Below are positions 32,010 to 39,757 of a DNA stretch of 64,000 bases, piece by piece. Position 1 is the first letter of the stretch. Each line of letters starts with the position of its first letter. The stretch is taken from positions 9,204 to 73,203 of the forward strand of contig CAYNGD010000008.1 of NCBI GenBank assembly GCA_964396965.1, in the 5' to 3' direction. Position numbers and translations under genes: made by a program. The stretch is from JABMRW01 sp964396965 (lineage in GTDB: Bacteria > Chloroflexota > Dehalococcoidia > Dehalococcoidales > BS750m-G39). The notes beneath the pieces are model-generated. The model saw only the letters and a list, made by a program, of their open reading frames with translations, did not search any database and was not told where the DNA came from.

Positions 32010-33188
32010 ATGCCAAGAAAAAGGCGCTGTGTGACCTCAAAGCGGGTAAGCCAGATTAGCCCTTCCGGGATAAGAAAGTTTTTCGACCTGGTCGCCTCCA
32101 TGGAGGAGGTCATCTCGCTGGGGGTGGGCGAGCCCGACTTCGCCACCCCCTGGCACATCCGCGAGGCGGCGATATACTCGCTGGAGAAGGGGCAGACCAT
32201 GTACACCTCCAACCTGGGCATGCCCGAGCTGCGCCAGGAGCTTTCCCGCCACCTCAAAGATAAATACGGGCTTGACTACGACCCCGCCACCGAGCTGCTT
32301 ATCACGGTGGGGGTGAGTGAAGGGGTGGATTTAGCCACCAGGGCCGTCATCGACCCCGGCGACGAGGTCATCATGGCCGACCCCAGCTACGTCTCCTACA
32401 GCTCCTGCGTGACGCTGGCCGGTGGCAGGCCAGTGATGGTGCCCACCAGCGAGAAGGACGGCTTCGAGCTGAGCGCCGAGGACATCGAGAAGCGGGTCAC
32501 CGATAACACCAAGGCCATACTCATCGGCTACCCGGCCAACCCCACCGGCGCGGTGATGAGCCGGGAAAAGCTAGCCGAAATCGCCGAGGTCGCCAAACGC
32601 CATAAGTTGATAGTAATCTCCGACGAGATATACTCCAGCCTGGTCTACGGCGTGGAGCACACCTGCTTTGCCACCCTACCCCACATGAAGGAGGGCACCA
32701 TACTCCTTGGCGGCTTCTCCAAGGCCTACGCCATGACCGGCTGGCGCATTGGCTATGCCGCCGCCAACAGGGAGATTATCGGCACCATGTTCAAGATTCA
32801 CCAGTACACCATCATGTGCGCCCCCACCATGGGGCAGGTGGCCGCCATCGAGGCACTAAAGTCCGGCGACGGCAGCGTGGCCGAGATGGTCGCCGACTAT
32901 AACCGGCGGCGGCTTTTCATGGTCAGGGGCCTGAACAAAATCGGCCTGCCCTGCTTCGAGCCCAGGGGCGCCTTCTACGCCTTTCCCTCCATCAAGGCAA
33001 CGGGACTTAGCTCCGAGGAGTTCGCCGAAAGGCTCATCATGGAGGAAAAGGTGGCCGTCGTCCCCGGCACCGCCTTCGGGGAGTGCGGGGAGGGCTATGT
33101 CCGCTGCTGCTACGCCACCTCGATGGACGATATAGAAGAGGCGCTAAAGAGGATGGGGCGGTTTGTGAAGAGGTGTGGGAAAGCTTGA
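32010..33188 (+). CDS. Class I/II PLP-dependent aminotransferase
   Basis: 392 residues, fold type I, AAT family. LGVGEPDFATPWHI near the N-terminus, GYPANPTGAVMSREKL, VISDEIYSSLVY and the PLP lysine in LLGGFSKAYAMTGWRIGYA are all present, and the terminal arginine lies in EGYVRCCYATSMDD. The group includes aspartate and aromatic/alanine aminotransferases (PatA-like); substrate cannot be fixed by eye. Probably co-transcribed with the upstream Lrp regulator. Its stop codon lies within the -35 box of the next promoter. Confidence 0.92.
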   Translation: MPRKRRCVTSKRVSQISPSGIRKFFDLVASMEEVISLGVGEPDFATPWHIREAAIYSLEKGQTMYTSNLGMPELRQELSRHLKDKYGLDYDPATELLITVGVSEGVDLATRAVIDPGDEVIMADPSYVSYSSCVTLAGGRPVMVPTSEKDGFELSAEDIEKRVTDNTKAILIGYPANPTGAVMSREKLAEIAEVAKRHKLIVISDEIYSSLVYGVEHTCFATLPHMKEGTILLGGFSKAYAMTGWRIGYAAANREIIGTMFKIHQYTIMCAPTMGQVAAIEALKSGDGSVAEMVADYNRRRLFMVRGLNKIGLPCFEPRGAFYAFPSIKATGLSSEEFAERLIMEEKVAVVPGTAFGECGEGYVRCCYATSMDDIEEALKRMGRFVKRCGKA

Positions 33189-33213
33189 CAGAAAGGAGCA
33201 CTTAGTGTATAGT
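33185..33213 (+). promoter_or_regulatory. Strong promoter of a short terminated transcript
   Basis: Consensus TTGACA (33185-33190) and TATAGT (33208-33213) are 17 bases apart. It is among the best-matching promoters in the window, yet no conventional gene starts for another 180 bases. Confidence 0.8.
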
Positions 33214-33219
33214 TAGGTT

Positions 33220-33337
33220 TAAGGCGTGGACTCGCCGATTTGCCTTGGTAGGTCGGATGACCTGAGAAGGAGGTGATGGACAGATGAATATGCTTTAATT
33301 GACCCACACTTTATTTTTGAGTGTGGGTTTTTGTTTT
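33220..33337 (+). ncRNA. Candidate small RNA or attenuator leader ahead of the AIPR gene
   Basis: About 118 nt lie between the predicted start and a strong intrinsic terminator. Visible structure: GGCG/CGCC hairpin (33223-33236), alternative AAGGC/GCCTT pairing (33221-33246), AGGTC-GGAT-GACCT hairpin (33250-33263), then AAGGAGGTGAT (33267-33277), an 11-base perfect complement of the usual 16S rRNA 3' end. After that is a possible 4-codon ORF ATG AAT ATG CTT TAA (33284-33298), whose stop is three bases before the terminator stem. It could be a stand-alone RNA or a translated leader controlling read-through into the AIPR gene. No known riboswitch is recognised. Confidence 0.55.
33302..33337 (+). 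terminator. Intrinsic terminator upstream of the AIPR gene
   Basis: ACCCACACT (33302-33310) pairs with AGTGTGGGT (33320-33328) around a 9-base loop and runs into TTTTTGTTTT. It ends the short transcript that starts near 33220 and may gate expression of the gene at 33400. Confidence 0.9.
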
Positions 33338-33399
33338 AGGCCCCGGACGGGGGGAATAAGTTTCAGGTTTGGAAAAACGAAAACTAAGAGGAGAAAACA

Positions 33400-34602
33400 A
33401 TGAAAAACAATAACCTAGATAAAGTAACTATAAAAGCTGAATACTCACGCCGCTATCCAGACCCACTAAACAAAAGTTCAGATGGCAACACGTTAAATAT
33501 TGAGCATCATGTCCTTCTAAGCCGAGCCATAGATATTCCTGAAAATATCTCCAAAGCACCAAACCCGAGAGAACAGCGTATAGATAAGGGCATCTATAAA
33601 AAAGTGAGAGAGAGCTTGGATAACACAGATGATCTGTCCTTTCACTTGAAAAACAAAGGTATAACAATCTTAGCCCATCATGTCGAATACAACGACACGG
33701 ACAAAAAGATTGTCGACTTGTATCTCGGAGAGGACGATGGTATTGCAGATGGTGCACACACTTACGAAATAATATTAAAGGCCAAAGCTGAAGAAACATG
33801 CCCAGAAGGGCAGTATATTAAATTCGAAGTCCTTACTGGTGTGCCACAGGATATGGGGCCAGAAATAACTGGTGGGCTTAACACCGCAGTTCAGGTTGAT
33901 GATACCAGCCTGATGAACTTGGAACATGAGTTCGATTGGATTAAAGAAACTCTCAAGAAAACAGAATTCGGTGATCACATATCTTACAAGCAGAACGAGG
34001 ATAAGGAATACGACATTAGAGAGATACTTGGCCTCCTGACTCTATTCAACGTTAACAAGTTTCCCTATACGGATGGGAAGCATCCCAGGGAAGCGTATTT
34101 CTCAAAGGCAAGGTGTTTGGAACTGTACAAGGAAGACCCAGCCTCATTTAAGATGCTTAAGCCGATCTTAATAGACATTCTGCGTTTGTACGACTATGTA
34201 AATATCCGAAGTAGAGAACGGTACAATGAGGAAATGAAGGGTAGGGCAGCTGCCATGAAAGGGGTATATGCTACGAAAAAAAGAGGTACCTATCCATACA
34301 TCTTCACGGGTGAGGTAAGGAATTACAAACTATATGACGGAGCTTTGTACCCCATGCTAGGGGCACTGAGATTCTTGGTTGAGCAAAAGCCTGGCGAAAA
34401 TGTCTACTCGTGGAAATTGAAATCTCTCGATAAGGTGAAGGCATTTTTTGATGAAGTAGCACCCGATCTTGTAACGACAACGTACAAGACCAGCGTAATC
34501 TACGGCAGAAAACCTAATCCAATCGGCAAGGATGAAAATCACTGGGACAACATGTACAAAACAGTCGCTCTACATTTTTACTCCAACTACTCACCAAAAT
34601 AA
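33400..34602 (+). CDS. AIPR-family (abortive phage infection-type) protein
   Basis: 400 residues. FHLKNKGITILAHHVEY followed by a stretch ending in GIADGAHTYEIILKAKAEE is the characteristic core of the AIPR family (NxGITI...DGxHT), which also resembles the DGQHR/DndB group. Members are found with phage-defence and restriction loci; the mechanism is not established. The gene is much AT-richer than its neighbours and lies alone between housekeeping genes, with AGAGGAG before its ATG, so it looks horizontally acquired. No restriction enzyme, toxin partner or integrase is adjacent. The upstream terminated transcript may regulate it. Confidence 0.75.
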   Translation: MKNNNLDKVTIKAEYSRRYPDPLNKSSDGNTLNIEHHVLLSRAIDIPENISKAPNPREQRIDKGIYKKVRESLDNTDDLSFHLKNKGITILAHHVEYNDTDKKIVDLYLGEDDGIADGAHTYEIILKAKAEETCPEGQYIKFEVLTGVPQDMGPEITGGLNTAVQVDDTSLMNLEHEFDWIKETLKKTEFGDHISYKQNEDKEYDIREILGLLTLFNVNKFPYTDGKHPREAYFSKARCLELYKEDPASFKMLKPILIDILRLYDYVNIRSRERYNEEMKGRAAAMKGVYATKKRGTYPYIFTGEVRNYKLYDGALYPMLGALRFLVEQKPGENVYSWKLKSLDKVKAFFDEVAPDLVTTTYKTSVIYGRKPNPIGKDENHWDNMYKTVALHFYSNYSPK

Positions 34603-34617
34603 GCACCAATAGTAGAG

Positions 34618-34640
34618 GGGGGTGGCTAATTACCACCCCC
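34618..34640 (+). terminator. Hairpin after the AIPR gene
   Basis: GGGGGTGG (34618-34625) pairs with CCACCCCC (34633-34640) around CTAATTA. There is no U-tract, so it may be a weak terminator or part of the adjoining repeat copy C. Confidence 0.45.
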
Positions 34641-34747
34641 TAATCCCCCTTTACAAAAGAAGACAACGTGGGGGGCTAGAGAGTTTTAGAGGTGAAACCT
34701 TTTGGGCGGGAGGGTATGGGAAGATAGACGATGGGGGGCGGGGCTTA
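34640..34747. repeat. Dispersed G-rich intergenic repeat, copy C
   Basis: Fills most of the convergent gap between the AIPR gene and trpS. It has the internal module CTAATCCCCCTTTACAAAAG and the arm core TTTTGGGCGGGAGGGTATGG (from 34700) followed by GATGGGGGGCGGGGC, close to copies B, D and F. Confidence 0.7.
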
Positions 34748-34757
34748 AGGGAAAAAG

Positions 34758-35741
34758 CTAGCCCAGCCCCACCTTCTTCCTGACATCGTTCAAAACCCTC
34801 TCCGCTATCGGGCGGGCGCGGTTGGCGCCTTCGGTGAGGATGGAGTCGATGCGGGTGGGGTCGGCGGTAAGCTCCCTATAGCGGGTCTGGAGGGGGCGCA
34901 GGCCCTCGATGACCACCTCGGCCAGCTCCTGCTTGAAATCGCTGTAGCCCTTGCCCTCGAACTGCGCCTCTATCTCCTTCTGGCCCTGCCCGGTGAAAAG
35001 CTGGTAGATGGTCAGCAGGTTAAAGATGCCGGGGCGGCTCTCGTCGAAGCGTATTTCCTTTAAAGAGTCCGTGGTCGCCCGCATTATCTTGTTGCGGATG
35101 TCATCAGGGGGGTCGAGGAGGTTGATGGCGTGCCCCGAGGCGGTCTCGCTCTTGCTCATCTTCTTGGTGGGGTCATCCAGCCCCATGATGCGGGCGCCGA
35201 TATCGGGGATAAACGGCTCCGGCAAGACAAGGGTCTCCCCGTAGATACTGTTGAAACGCTGCGCCGTATCCCGGGCCAGTTCAACGTGCTGCTTCTGGTC
35301 CTCACCCACCGGCACGACGTCGGTATCGTAGAGCAGGATATCGGCGGCCATCAGCGCCGGGTAGTCGAAAAGACCCACGCTCACCTGCTCCTTGTGCCGG
35401 GCTGATTTCTCCTTGAATTGAGTCATCCGCTGCATCCAGCCCATCGGGATAAAGCAGTTCAAAATCCAGGCCAGCTCGCTATGGGCGCTGACGTGGGACT
35501 GGACGAAAAGGATAGCGCGTTTCGGGTCGATGCCGGCGGCCAGGAGCAGGCCGGTCACCTCGCGAATCCTGGCTTTCAGAACCACCGGGTCCTGCGGAAT
35601 GGTTATTGCGTGGAGGTCAACGATACAGTAGACGCAGTCGTAGTCCTCCTGGAGCCTGACATAGTTCTGTATCGCCCCCAGGTAGTTGCCTATCATGAGA
35701 GAGCCCGTCGGCTGGATGCCGGAAAAAACACGCTTTTTCAA
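34758..35741 (-). CDS. trpS: Tryptophanyl-tRNA synthetase
   Basis: Class Ic synthetase that charges tRNA(Trp). VFSGIQPTGSLMIGNYLGAI contains the HIGH-equivalent, MTATPI-type segments are absent as expected, and KKMSKS is present after MGLDDPT. TTG 35741 is chosen as the start because AAGGAGG (35747-35753) precedes it by five bases; an in-frame TTG five codons upstream lies within that Shine-Dalgarno region. The 327-residue protein has the usual length. It converges on the AIPR locus. Confidence 0.95.
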   Translation of the reverse strand: MKKRVFSGIQPTGSLMIGNYLGAIQNYVRLQEDYDCVYCIVDLHAITIPQDPVVLKARIREVTGLLLAAGIDPKRAILFVQSHVSAHSELAWILNCFIPMGWMQRMTQFKEKSARHKEQVSVGLFDYPALMAADILLYDTDVVPVGEDQKQHVELARDTAQRFNSIYGETLVLPEPFIPDIGARIMGLDDPTKKMSKSETASGHAINLLDPPDDIRNKIMRATTDSLKEIRFDESRPGIFNLLTIYQLFTGQGQKEIEAQFEGKGYSDFKQELAEVVIEGLRPLQTRYRELTADPTRIDSILTEGANRARPIAERVLNDVRKKVGLG

Positions 35742-35860
35742 CTGGTCCTCCTTCAACAGGCAAGTTTAGCACAAAGAGGGAGAGCAGGACAAGGTAGGAT
35801 AGGCGAACTTTTAAAAGCGGGGGGCGGGGCTTATAATGGGGAGGATTTAAGGGTGTAATA

Positions 35861-37411
35861 ATGATAAGGAGCCTGAAAGACAGGAAAATCCAGATTTTGC
35901 TTCTCATCCTGGCGGTTGGGACCTATCTCAGGCTATGGCATATACAGCACCTGTTCAAGTGGATATACGACTACGATGAGGGCGCTTACTCGATAGGCGG
36001 GCGTTTTATCTCACAGGGGTTCCTGCCCTACCGGGACTTCCCTCTGGTTCATCCGCCGTTATATGACCTGCTGCTGGCAGGTATATACAAGATATTCGGC
36101 TACAACTTTTTCTACGGCAGGTACTTATCGGTCATAATATTCCTGGCCTGCGTGGTCTTAGCCTACCTGATTGTTAAAAGGCTCTATAACCCGATTGCTG
36201 GCCTGCTCACCGCGGCCCTCTTCGCTGTTTTCCCCGGGTTTTTCCTGCTCTGGTACCGGGCTGTCCAGGAACCGCTGGCAATACTGCTGATTCTTCTGGC
36301 CCTCTATCTGGCGGCTGACTACATAGTTGAGCGAAAACATAAAAACCGTCTGCTGTTCAGCGGGTTGTTTCTGGGGCTAGCACTATCGACCAAGTTTACC
36401 CTTGTTCCGGCGGTTATCGGATTTACGCTGGGTATAATTATTCTGGCCATGGCAGGGCACTGGCAGTCCTGGAGGTTGGTCCCCGGCGGGCTGTGCAGCC
36501 GTGAGCTGGGGTTATTGGTGGCCGGAATTGTGGCCGGTTTCTTTCTAGTTACCGGCTTCTTTATCGCGACCAGCCCCCAACAGTTCTTAAACCAGACGCT
36601 GCTAGCCCAGCTCGGCTACCGGGTCACCGATACCATGGGGACAATCATCGCCAGATTCAGATTTATGAGCTCAGGGTCACCGACGGACACCGTAAATACT
36701 TTGAGCCTGGTATTTCCGCTGGCCGTTTTTCTGGCGCTGCTAATCAGAAGGCAATTTACCAGGGCCAATATCTTCCTGCTGGCGGCATTATTTGTGTCGA
36801 TACCGTTGTGTGCCACCTTCGACCCTTTCGGGGAGGTAAGGTACTTTACCTCTGCTTTTATCTTCGCACTGTTTGCGATGGCATCCTTTGCACCGCGTCT
36901 GGACATGAAATTATTGGCTAATAGAATAACGAGGCAAACCGCAATGAAGAGCGCTGGCTTAATAGTCGCCCTGCTGGTGATTCTGGCCTCGATTGCTGGT
37001 ACGGTAACTCTTATGCACCAGTACAATTTCATGGGGCCGGGGAAAATGACCTACGAAGAGGAGACCTACCGCCAGACTCTAAGTTATTTAGAGGAGGTCG
37101 GAGCCAAGAAAGTCTACTCCCTGAACCCGATAGTACCAGCCCTATCCCCCAAGCTGGCATCGAGCCTTGAATTTGATACCTTCGGGCTTCTATTCGTGCT
37201 CAGGCAGCCGCCGGAAACTGTCATTAAATATCAGACGGAAGAAGGGGTTGATTATATAATAGTGGATGCCTTTCAGTTACTAGGCCTGAGGGAACAGCCA
37301 GTAGCCGAACTCGTGACAGAAGTGCGCCAGCAGGGCACTCCGGTCAAAAAGATAGTACCGGGTGAACTGCCGATATTGGGGACACAGATATATGCCGTGC
37401 CAGGTCGCTAG
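35861..37411 (+). CDS. GT39/ArnT-like membrane glycosyltransferase
   Basis: 516 residues with about ten hydrophobic segments over residues ~12-385 and a soluble C-terminal part. The first external loop has IYDYDEGAYSIGGRFISQGF with the acidic DEG motif and LPYRDFPLVHPPLYDLLLAG, both typical of the PMT_2/glycosyltransferase 39 family that uses polyprenyl-phosphate sugars to glycosylate lipids or proteins. Substrate unknown. A TATAAT lies at 35832-35837, 23 bases before the ATG, and AAGGGTG serves as ribosome-binding site. Confidence 0.82.
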   Translation: MIRSLKDRKIQILLLILAVGTYLRLWHIQHLFKWIYDYDEGAYSIGGRFISQGFLPYRDFPLVHPPLYDLLLAGIYKIFGYNFFYGRYLSVIIFLACVVLAYLIVKRLYNPIAGLLTAALFAVFPGFFLLWYRAVQEPLAILLILLALYLAADYIVERKHKNRLLFSGLFLGLALSTKFTLVPAVIGFTLGIIILAMAGHWQSWRLVPGGLCSRELGLLVAGIVAGFFLVTGFFIATSPQQFLNQTLLAQLGYRVTDTMGTIIARFRFMSSGSPTDTVNTLSLVFPLAVFLALLIRRQFTRANIFLLAALFVSIPLCATFDPFGEVRYFTSAFIFALFAMASFAPRLDMKLLANRITRQTAMKSAGLIVALLVILASIAGTVTLMHQYNFMGPGKMTYEEETYRQTLSYLEEVGAKKVYSLNPIVPALSPKLASSLEFDTFGLLFVLRQPPETVIKYQTEEGVDYIIVDAFQLLGLREQPVAELVTEVRQQGTPVKKIVPGELPILGTQIYAVPGR

Positions 37412-37419
37412 CCATAGAT

Positions 37420-37448
37420 TTGAATTGACCCCCGCCTGAGCCTATAAT
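37420..37448 (+). promoter_or_regulatory. Promoter of the gamma carbonic anhydrase gene
   Basis: TTGAAT (37420-37425) and a perfect TATAAT (37443-37448) are 17 bases apart, 24 bases before the ATG at 37473, with GAGGGGG as ribosome-binding site between. Confidence 0.65.
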
Positions 37449-37472
37449 ACTAGCGAATCTGAGGGGGTAAGA

Positions 37473-38003
37473 ATGATAAGAAGCCTGGGGGATAAAAAGC
37501 CCAAGATAGCCGATTCCGCCTTCATCAGCGAGGCTGCCTATATCATCGGGGAGGTGGAAATCGGGGAGAACTCCAGCGTCTGGCCGGGGGCGGTAATCAG
37601 GGCCGACTTCGGCAGCATCAGAATCGGCAACAACACCGCTATTGAGGACAACTGCGTCCTCCACTCCGGGACGCCGAATGAACCCGGCTACCGGGAGAAG
37701 ATGACCATCGGCGACAACGTTCACATCGGCCACGGGGCGGTGCTCAACTGCCGCCGTATCGGCAACAGGGTGCTCATCGGGATGAACGCCACCATCCTGC
37801 ACGATAGCGAAATCGGCGACTCTTGCATCATCGCCGCCGGCTGCCTGGTCAGGGAGGGGGCCAAGATACCGGAAGGCTCCTTCGTGGCCGGTGTCCCGGG
37901 AAAAGTTATGGGCAAGGCGACCAAAGAGCAGTTGTGGTGGGTGGAGAAAGCGCCCGAAATATATAAAGAGATGGTCAAGAAATATAAAGGGGAGGGGCGG
38001 TAA
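37473..38003 (+). CDS. Gamma-class carbonic anhydrase family protein
   Basis: 176 residues of left-handed beta-helix hexapeptide repeats (IGEVEIGENSSVWPGAVIRADFG and on), a short C-terminal helix and zinc-ligand candidates H64 (VLHSG), H84 and H87 (NVHIGHGA). This is the YrdA/PaaY-type branch; members are carbonic anhydrases or inactive homologues, and activity cannot be judged from sequence alone. It ends five bases before the convergent argS gene. Confidence 0.88.
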   Translation: MIRSLGDKKPKIADSAFISEAAYIIGEVEIGENSSVWPGAVIRADFGSIRIGNNTAIEDNCVLHSGTPNEPGYREKMTIGDNVHIGHGAVLNCRRIGNRVLIGMNATILHDSEIGDSCIIAAGCLVREGAKIPEGSFVAGVPGKVMGKATKEQLWWVEKAPEIYKEMVKKYKGEGR

Positions 38004-38008
38004 GGCCT

Positions 38009-39667
38009 TTACATCTTGTCCGGGGCGGTCATGCCCATAAGGTGCAGCGTCCTGGCCAGGGTTAGCCTGGCGGCGGCCACTAATTTAAGACGGGCTTTGG
38101 ATAGCGCCTCATCATCGGAGACGACGCGGCACTGCTTGTAGAAGCTGTGAAAGACGGTGGCCAGCTCCTGGGCGTAGTAGGCCAGGTGGTGGGGCTCTAG
38201 GGTCTGGGTGACCACCTCGACCATCTCCGGCAGCAGCAGCATCCGGCGAATCAGGGTCAGTTCCGGCTCGGTGGTGAGCAGGGAGACATCGCCGTCGGCG
38301 TAGTCAATCTTCCTGTCTTTGGCCAAGCGCATTATGCTGGCGATGCGGGCGTGGGCGTACTGGACATAGTAGACCGGGTTATCCGCCGACTGCTTCTTGG
38401 CCAATTCAAGGTCAAAGTCCATCTGGCTGTCGGCGGAGCGGGCGGCAAAGAAGAAGCGGCAGGCATCGGCGCCGACTTCTTCTATCACCTCGCGCAGGGT
38501 TATTATATCGCCGCTGCGCTTGGAGACCTTGACCAGCTCGCCGCCGCGGGAGAGAGTGACCATCTGCGAGATTATCACCACCAGGCGCTCCGGGGTAATG
38601 CCCAGCGCCTGCACCACCGCCTTCATCCGGGAGATATGCCCCTGGTGGTCGGCTCCCCAGATATTGATTACCCTGTCGAACTTCCTCTCGATGAACTTGT
38701 TATAGTGATAGGCGATATCGGTGGCGAAATATGTCGGCGAGCCGTCGCTGCGCACCACCACGTTGTCCTTGTCCTCGCCCAGGGCGGTGGAGACGAACCA
38801 GGTGGCACCCTCCCTCTCGGCAATGTAGCCGCCATCGCGCAGGAGCTTCATCACCTGCTTATACTGGCTGTTGTCGAAAAGGCTCTGCTCGCTGAACCAG
38901 ACGTCAAAGCTGACCCCCAGAAGCTCTAAATCGCCCTTTATCTGGTCTATCATCTTGGCCAGGCCTATTTTGCCGAGCTGGGGGACGGCTTTCTCCGGTG
39001 GCAGAGACAGGAACCGTTCGTCCTCCTCAGCGAGGATTTCTTTGGCCAGGTCAGTGATATAGTCGCCCAGGTAGCCGTCGGCGGGCATCTCGGCGTCAGC
39101 CCCTAAAGCCTGCTGGTAGCGGGCGTAGAGGGAGCGGTAAAAGGCGTCCATCTGGCTGCCGGCGTCGTTGACGTAGTACTCCTTCTCCACATCATAGCCG
39201 GCCGCCGAAAGCACGTTGGCCAGGGTGTTGCCCAGGATAGCGCCCCGCCCGTGGCCGACATGGAGGGGGCCGGTGGGGTTGACGCTGACGAACTCGAGCT
39301 GAACCCGGCTGCCCTTGCCCAGCTCAACATTTCCGTAAGCTTCTCCGGCGTTCAGGATTAGGTCCACCTGCTGGTTCAGCCAGGAATCTTTAAGGATGAA
39401 GTTGATAAAGCCCGGTGGCGCCACGGTGACCGCTTCGATTTCGGGGGCGTGGGAGATAAACCCGACCATAGCCTCGGCGATGGCCAGCGGGTTGGTGCCG
39501 GTGGCCCGGCCCAGCTTTAGGGGCAGGCTGGAAGCGTAGTCGCCGTGGGCGGGGTTCTGGGGGTGTTCTATGGTGATTTCGGTAACCGCCACCGGGGGCA
39601 GCTTGCCCGATTCCTGTGCTCTATTAGCCGCTGCTGCCAGCAGCTCGATAATTCTCTGTCTAATCAT
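38009..39667 (-). CDS. argS: Arginyl-tRNA synthetase
   Basis: 552 residues, class I. An N-terminal additional domain is followed by VSVNPTGPLHVGHGRGAILG (HIGH motif as HVGHG), WGADHQGHISRMKAVVQALG and KVSKRSGDIITL in place of KMSKS, as in many arginyl synthetases. The C-terminal DALR anticodon-binding domain has YYVQYAHARIASIMR. A second arginine-related function, the argJBDGH operon, lies 8 kb away but shares no visible regulation. Confidence 0.96.
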   Translation of the reverse strand: MIRQRIIELLAAAANRAQESGKLPPVAVTEITIEHPQNPAHGDYASSLPLKLGRATGTNPLAIAEAMVGFISHAPEIEAVTVAPPGFINFILKDSWLNQQVDLILNAGEAYGNVELGKGSRVQLEFVSVNPTGPLHVGHGRGAILGNTLANVLSAAGYDVEKEYYVNDAGSQMDAFYRSLYARYQQALGADAEMPADGYLGDYITDLAKEILAEEDERFLSLPPEKAVPQLGKIGLAKMIDQIKGDLELLGVSFDVWFSEQSLFDNSQYKQVMKLLRDGGYIAEREGATWFVSTALGEDKDNVVVRSDGSPTYFATDIAYHYNKFIERKFDRVINIWGADHQGHISRMKAVVQALGITPERLVVIISQMVTLSRGGELVKVSKRSGDIITLREVIEEVGADACRFFFAARSADSQMDFDLELAKKQSADNPVYYVQYAHARIASIMRLAKDRKIDYADGDVSLLTTEPELTLIRRMLLLPEMVEVVTQTLEPHHLAYYAQELATVFHSFYKQCRVVSDDEALSKARLKLVAAARLTLARTLHLMGMTAPDKM

Positions 39668-39709
39668 TAACCAGTTCGTCTGAGATTCCCGTATTTATCG
39701 AGAAACCTT

Positions 39710-39718
39710 ATTATAGCA
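39710..39718 (-). promoter_or_regulatory. Extended -10 promoter of argS
   Basis: The minus strand reads TGCTATAAT (39718-39710), about 43 bases before the argS ATG at 39667. The -35 region is T-rich but not consensus. This is an inferred promoter with a real leader, unlike the leaderless set. Confidence 0.45.
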
Positions 39719-39757
39719 CAAAGCTGGCTAAAAAAAACAACCTCTACGGACGTTTTA

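Noticed and set aside
33220..33337. T-box or known riboswitch upstream of the AIPR gene
   Set aside because: No T-box consensus, no recognisable riboswitch core; only simple hairpins and the Shine-Dalgarno-like stretch are visible.
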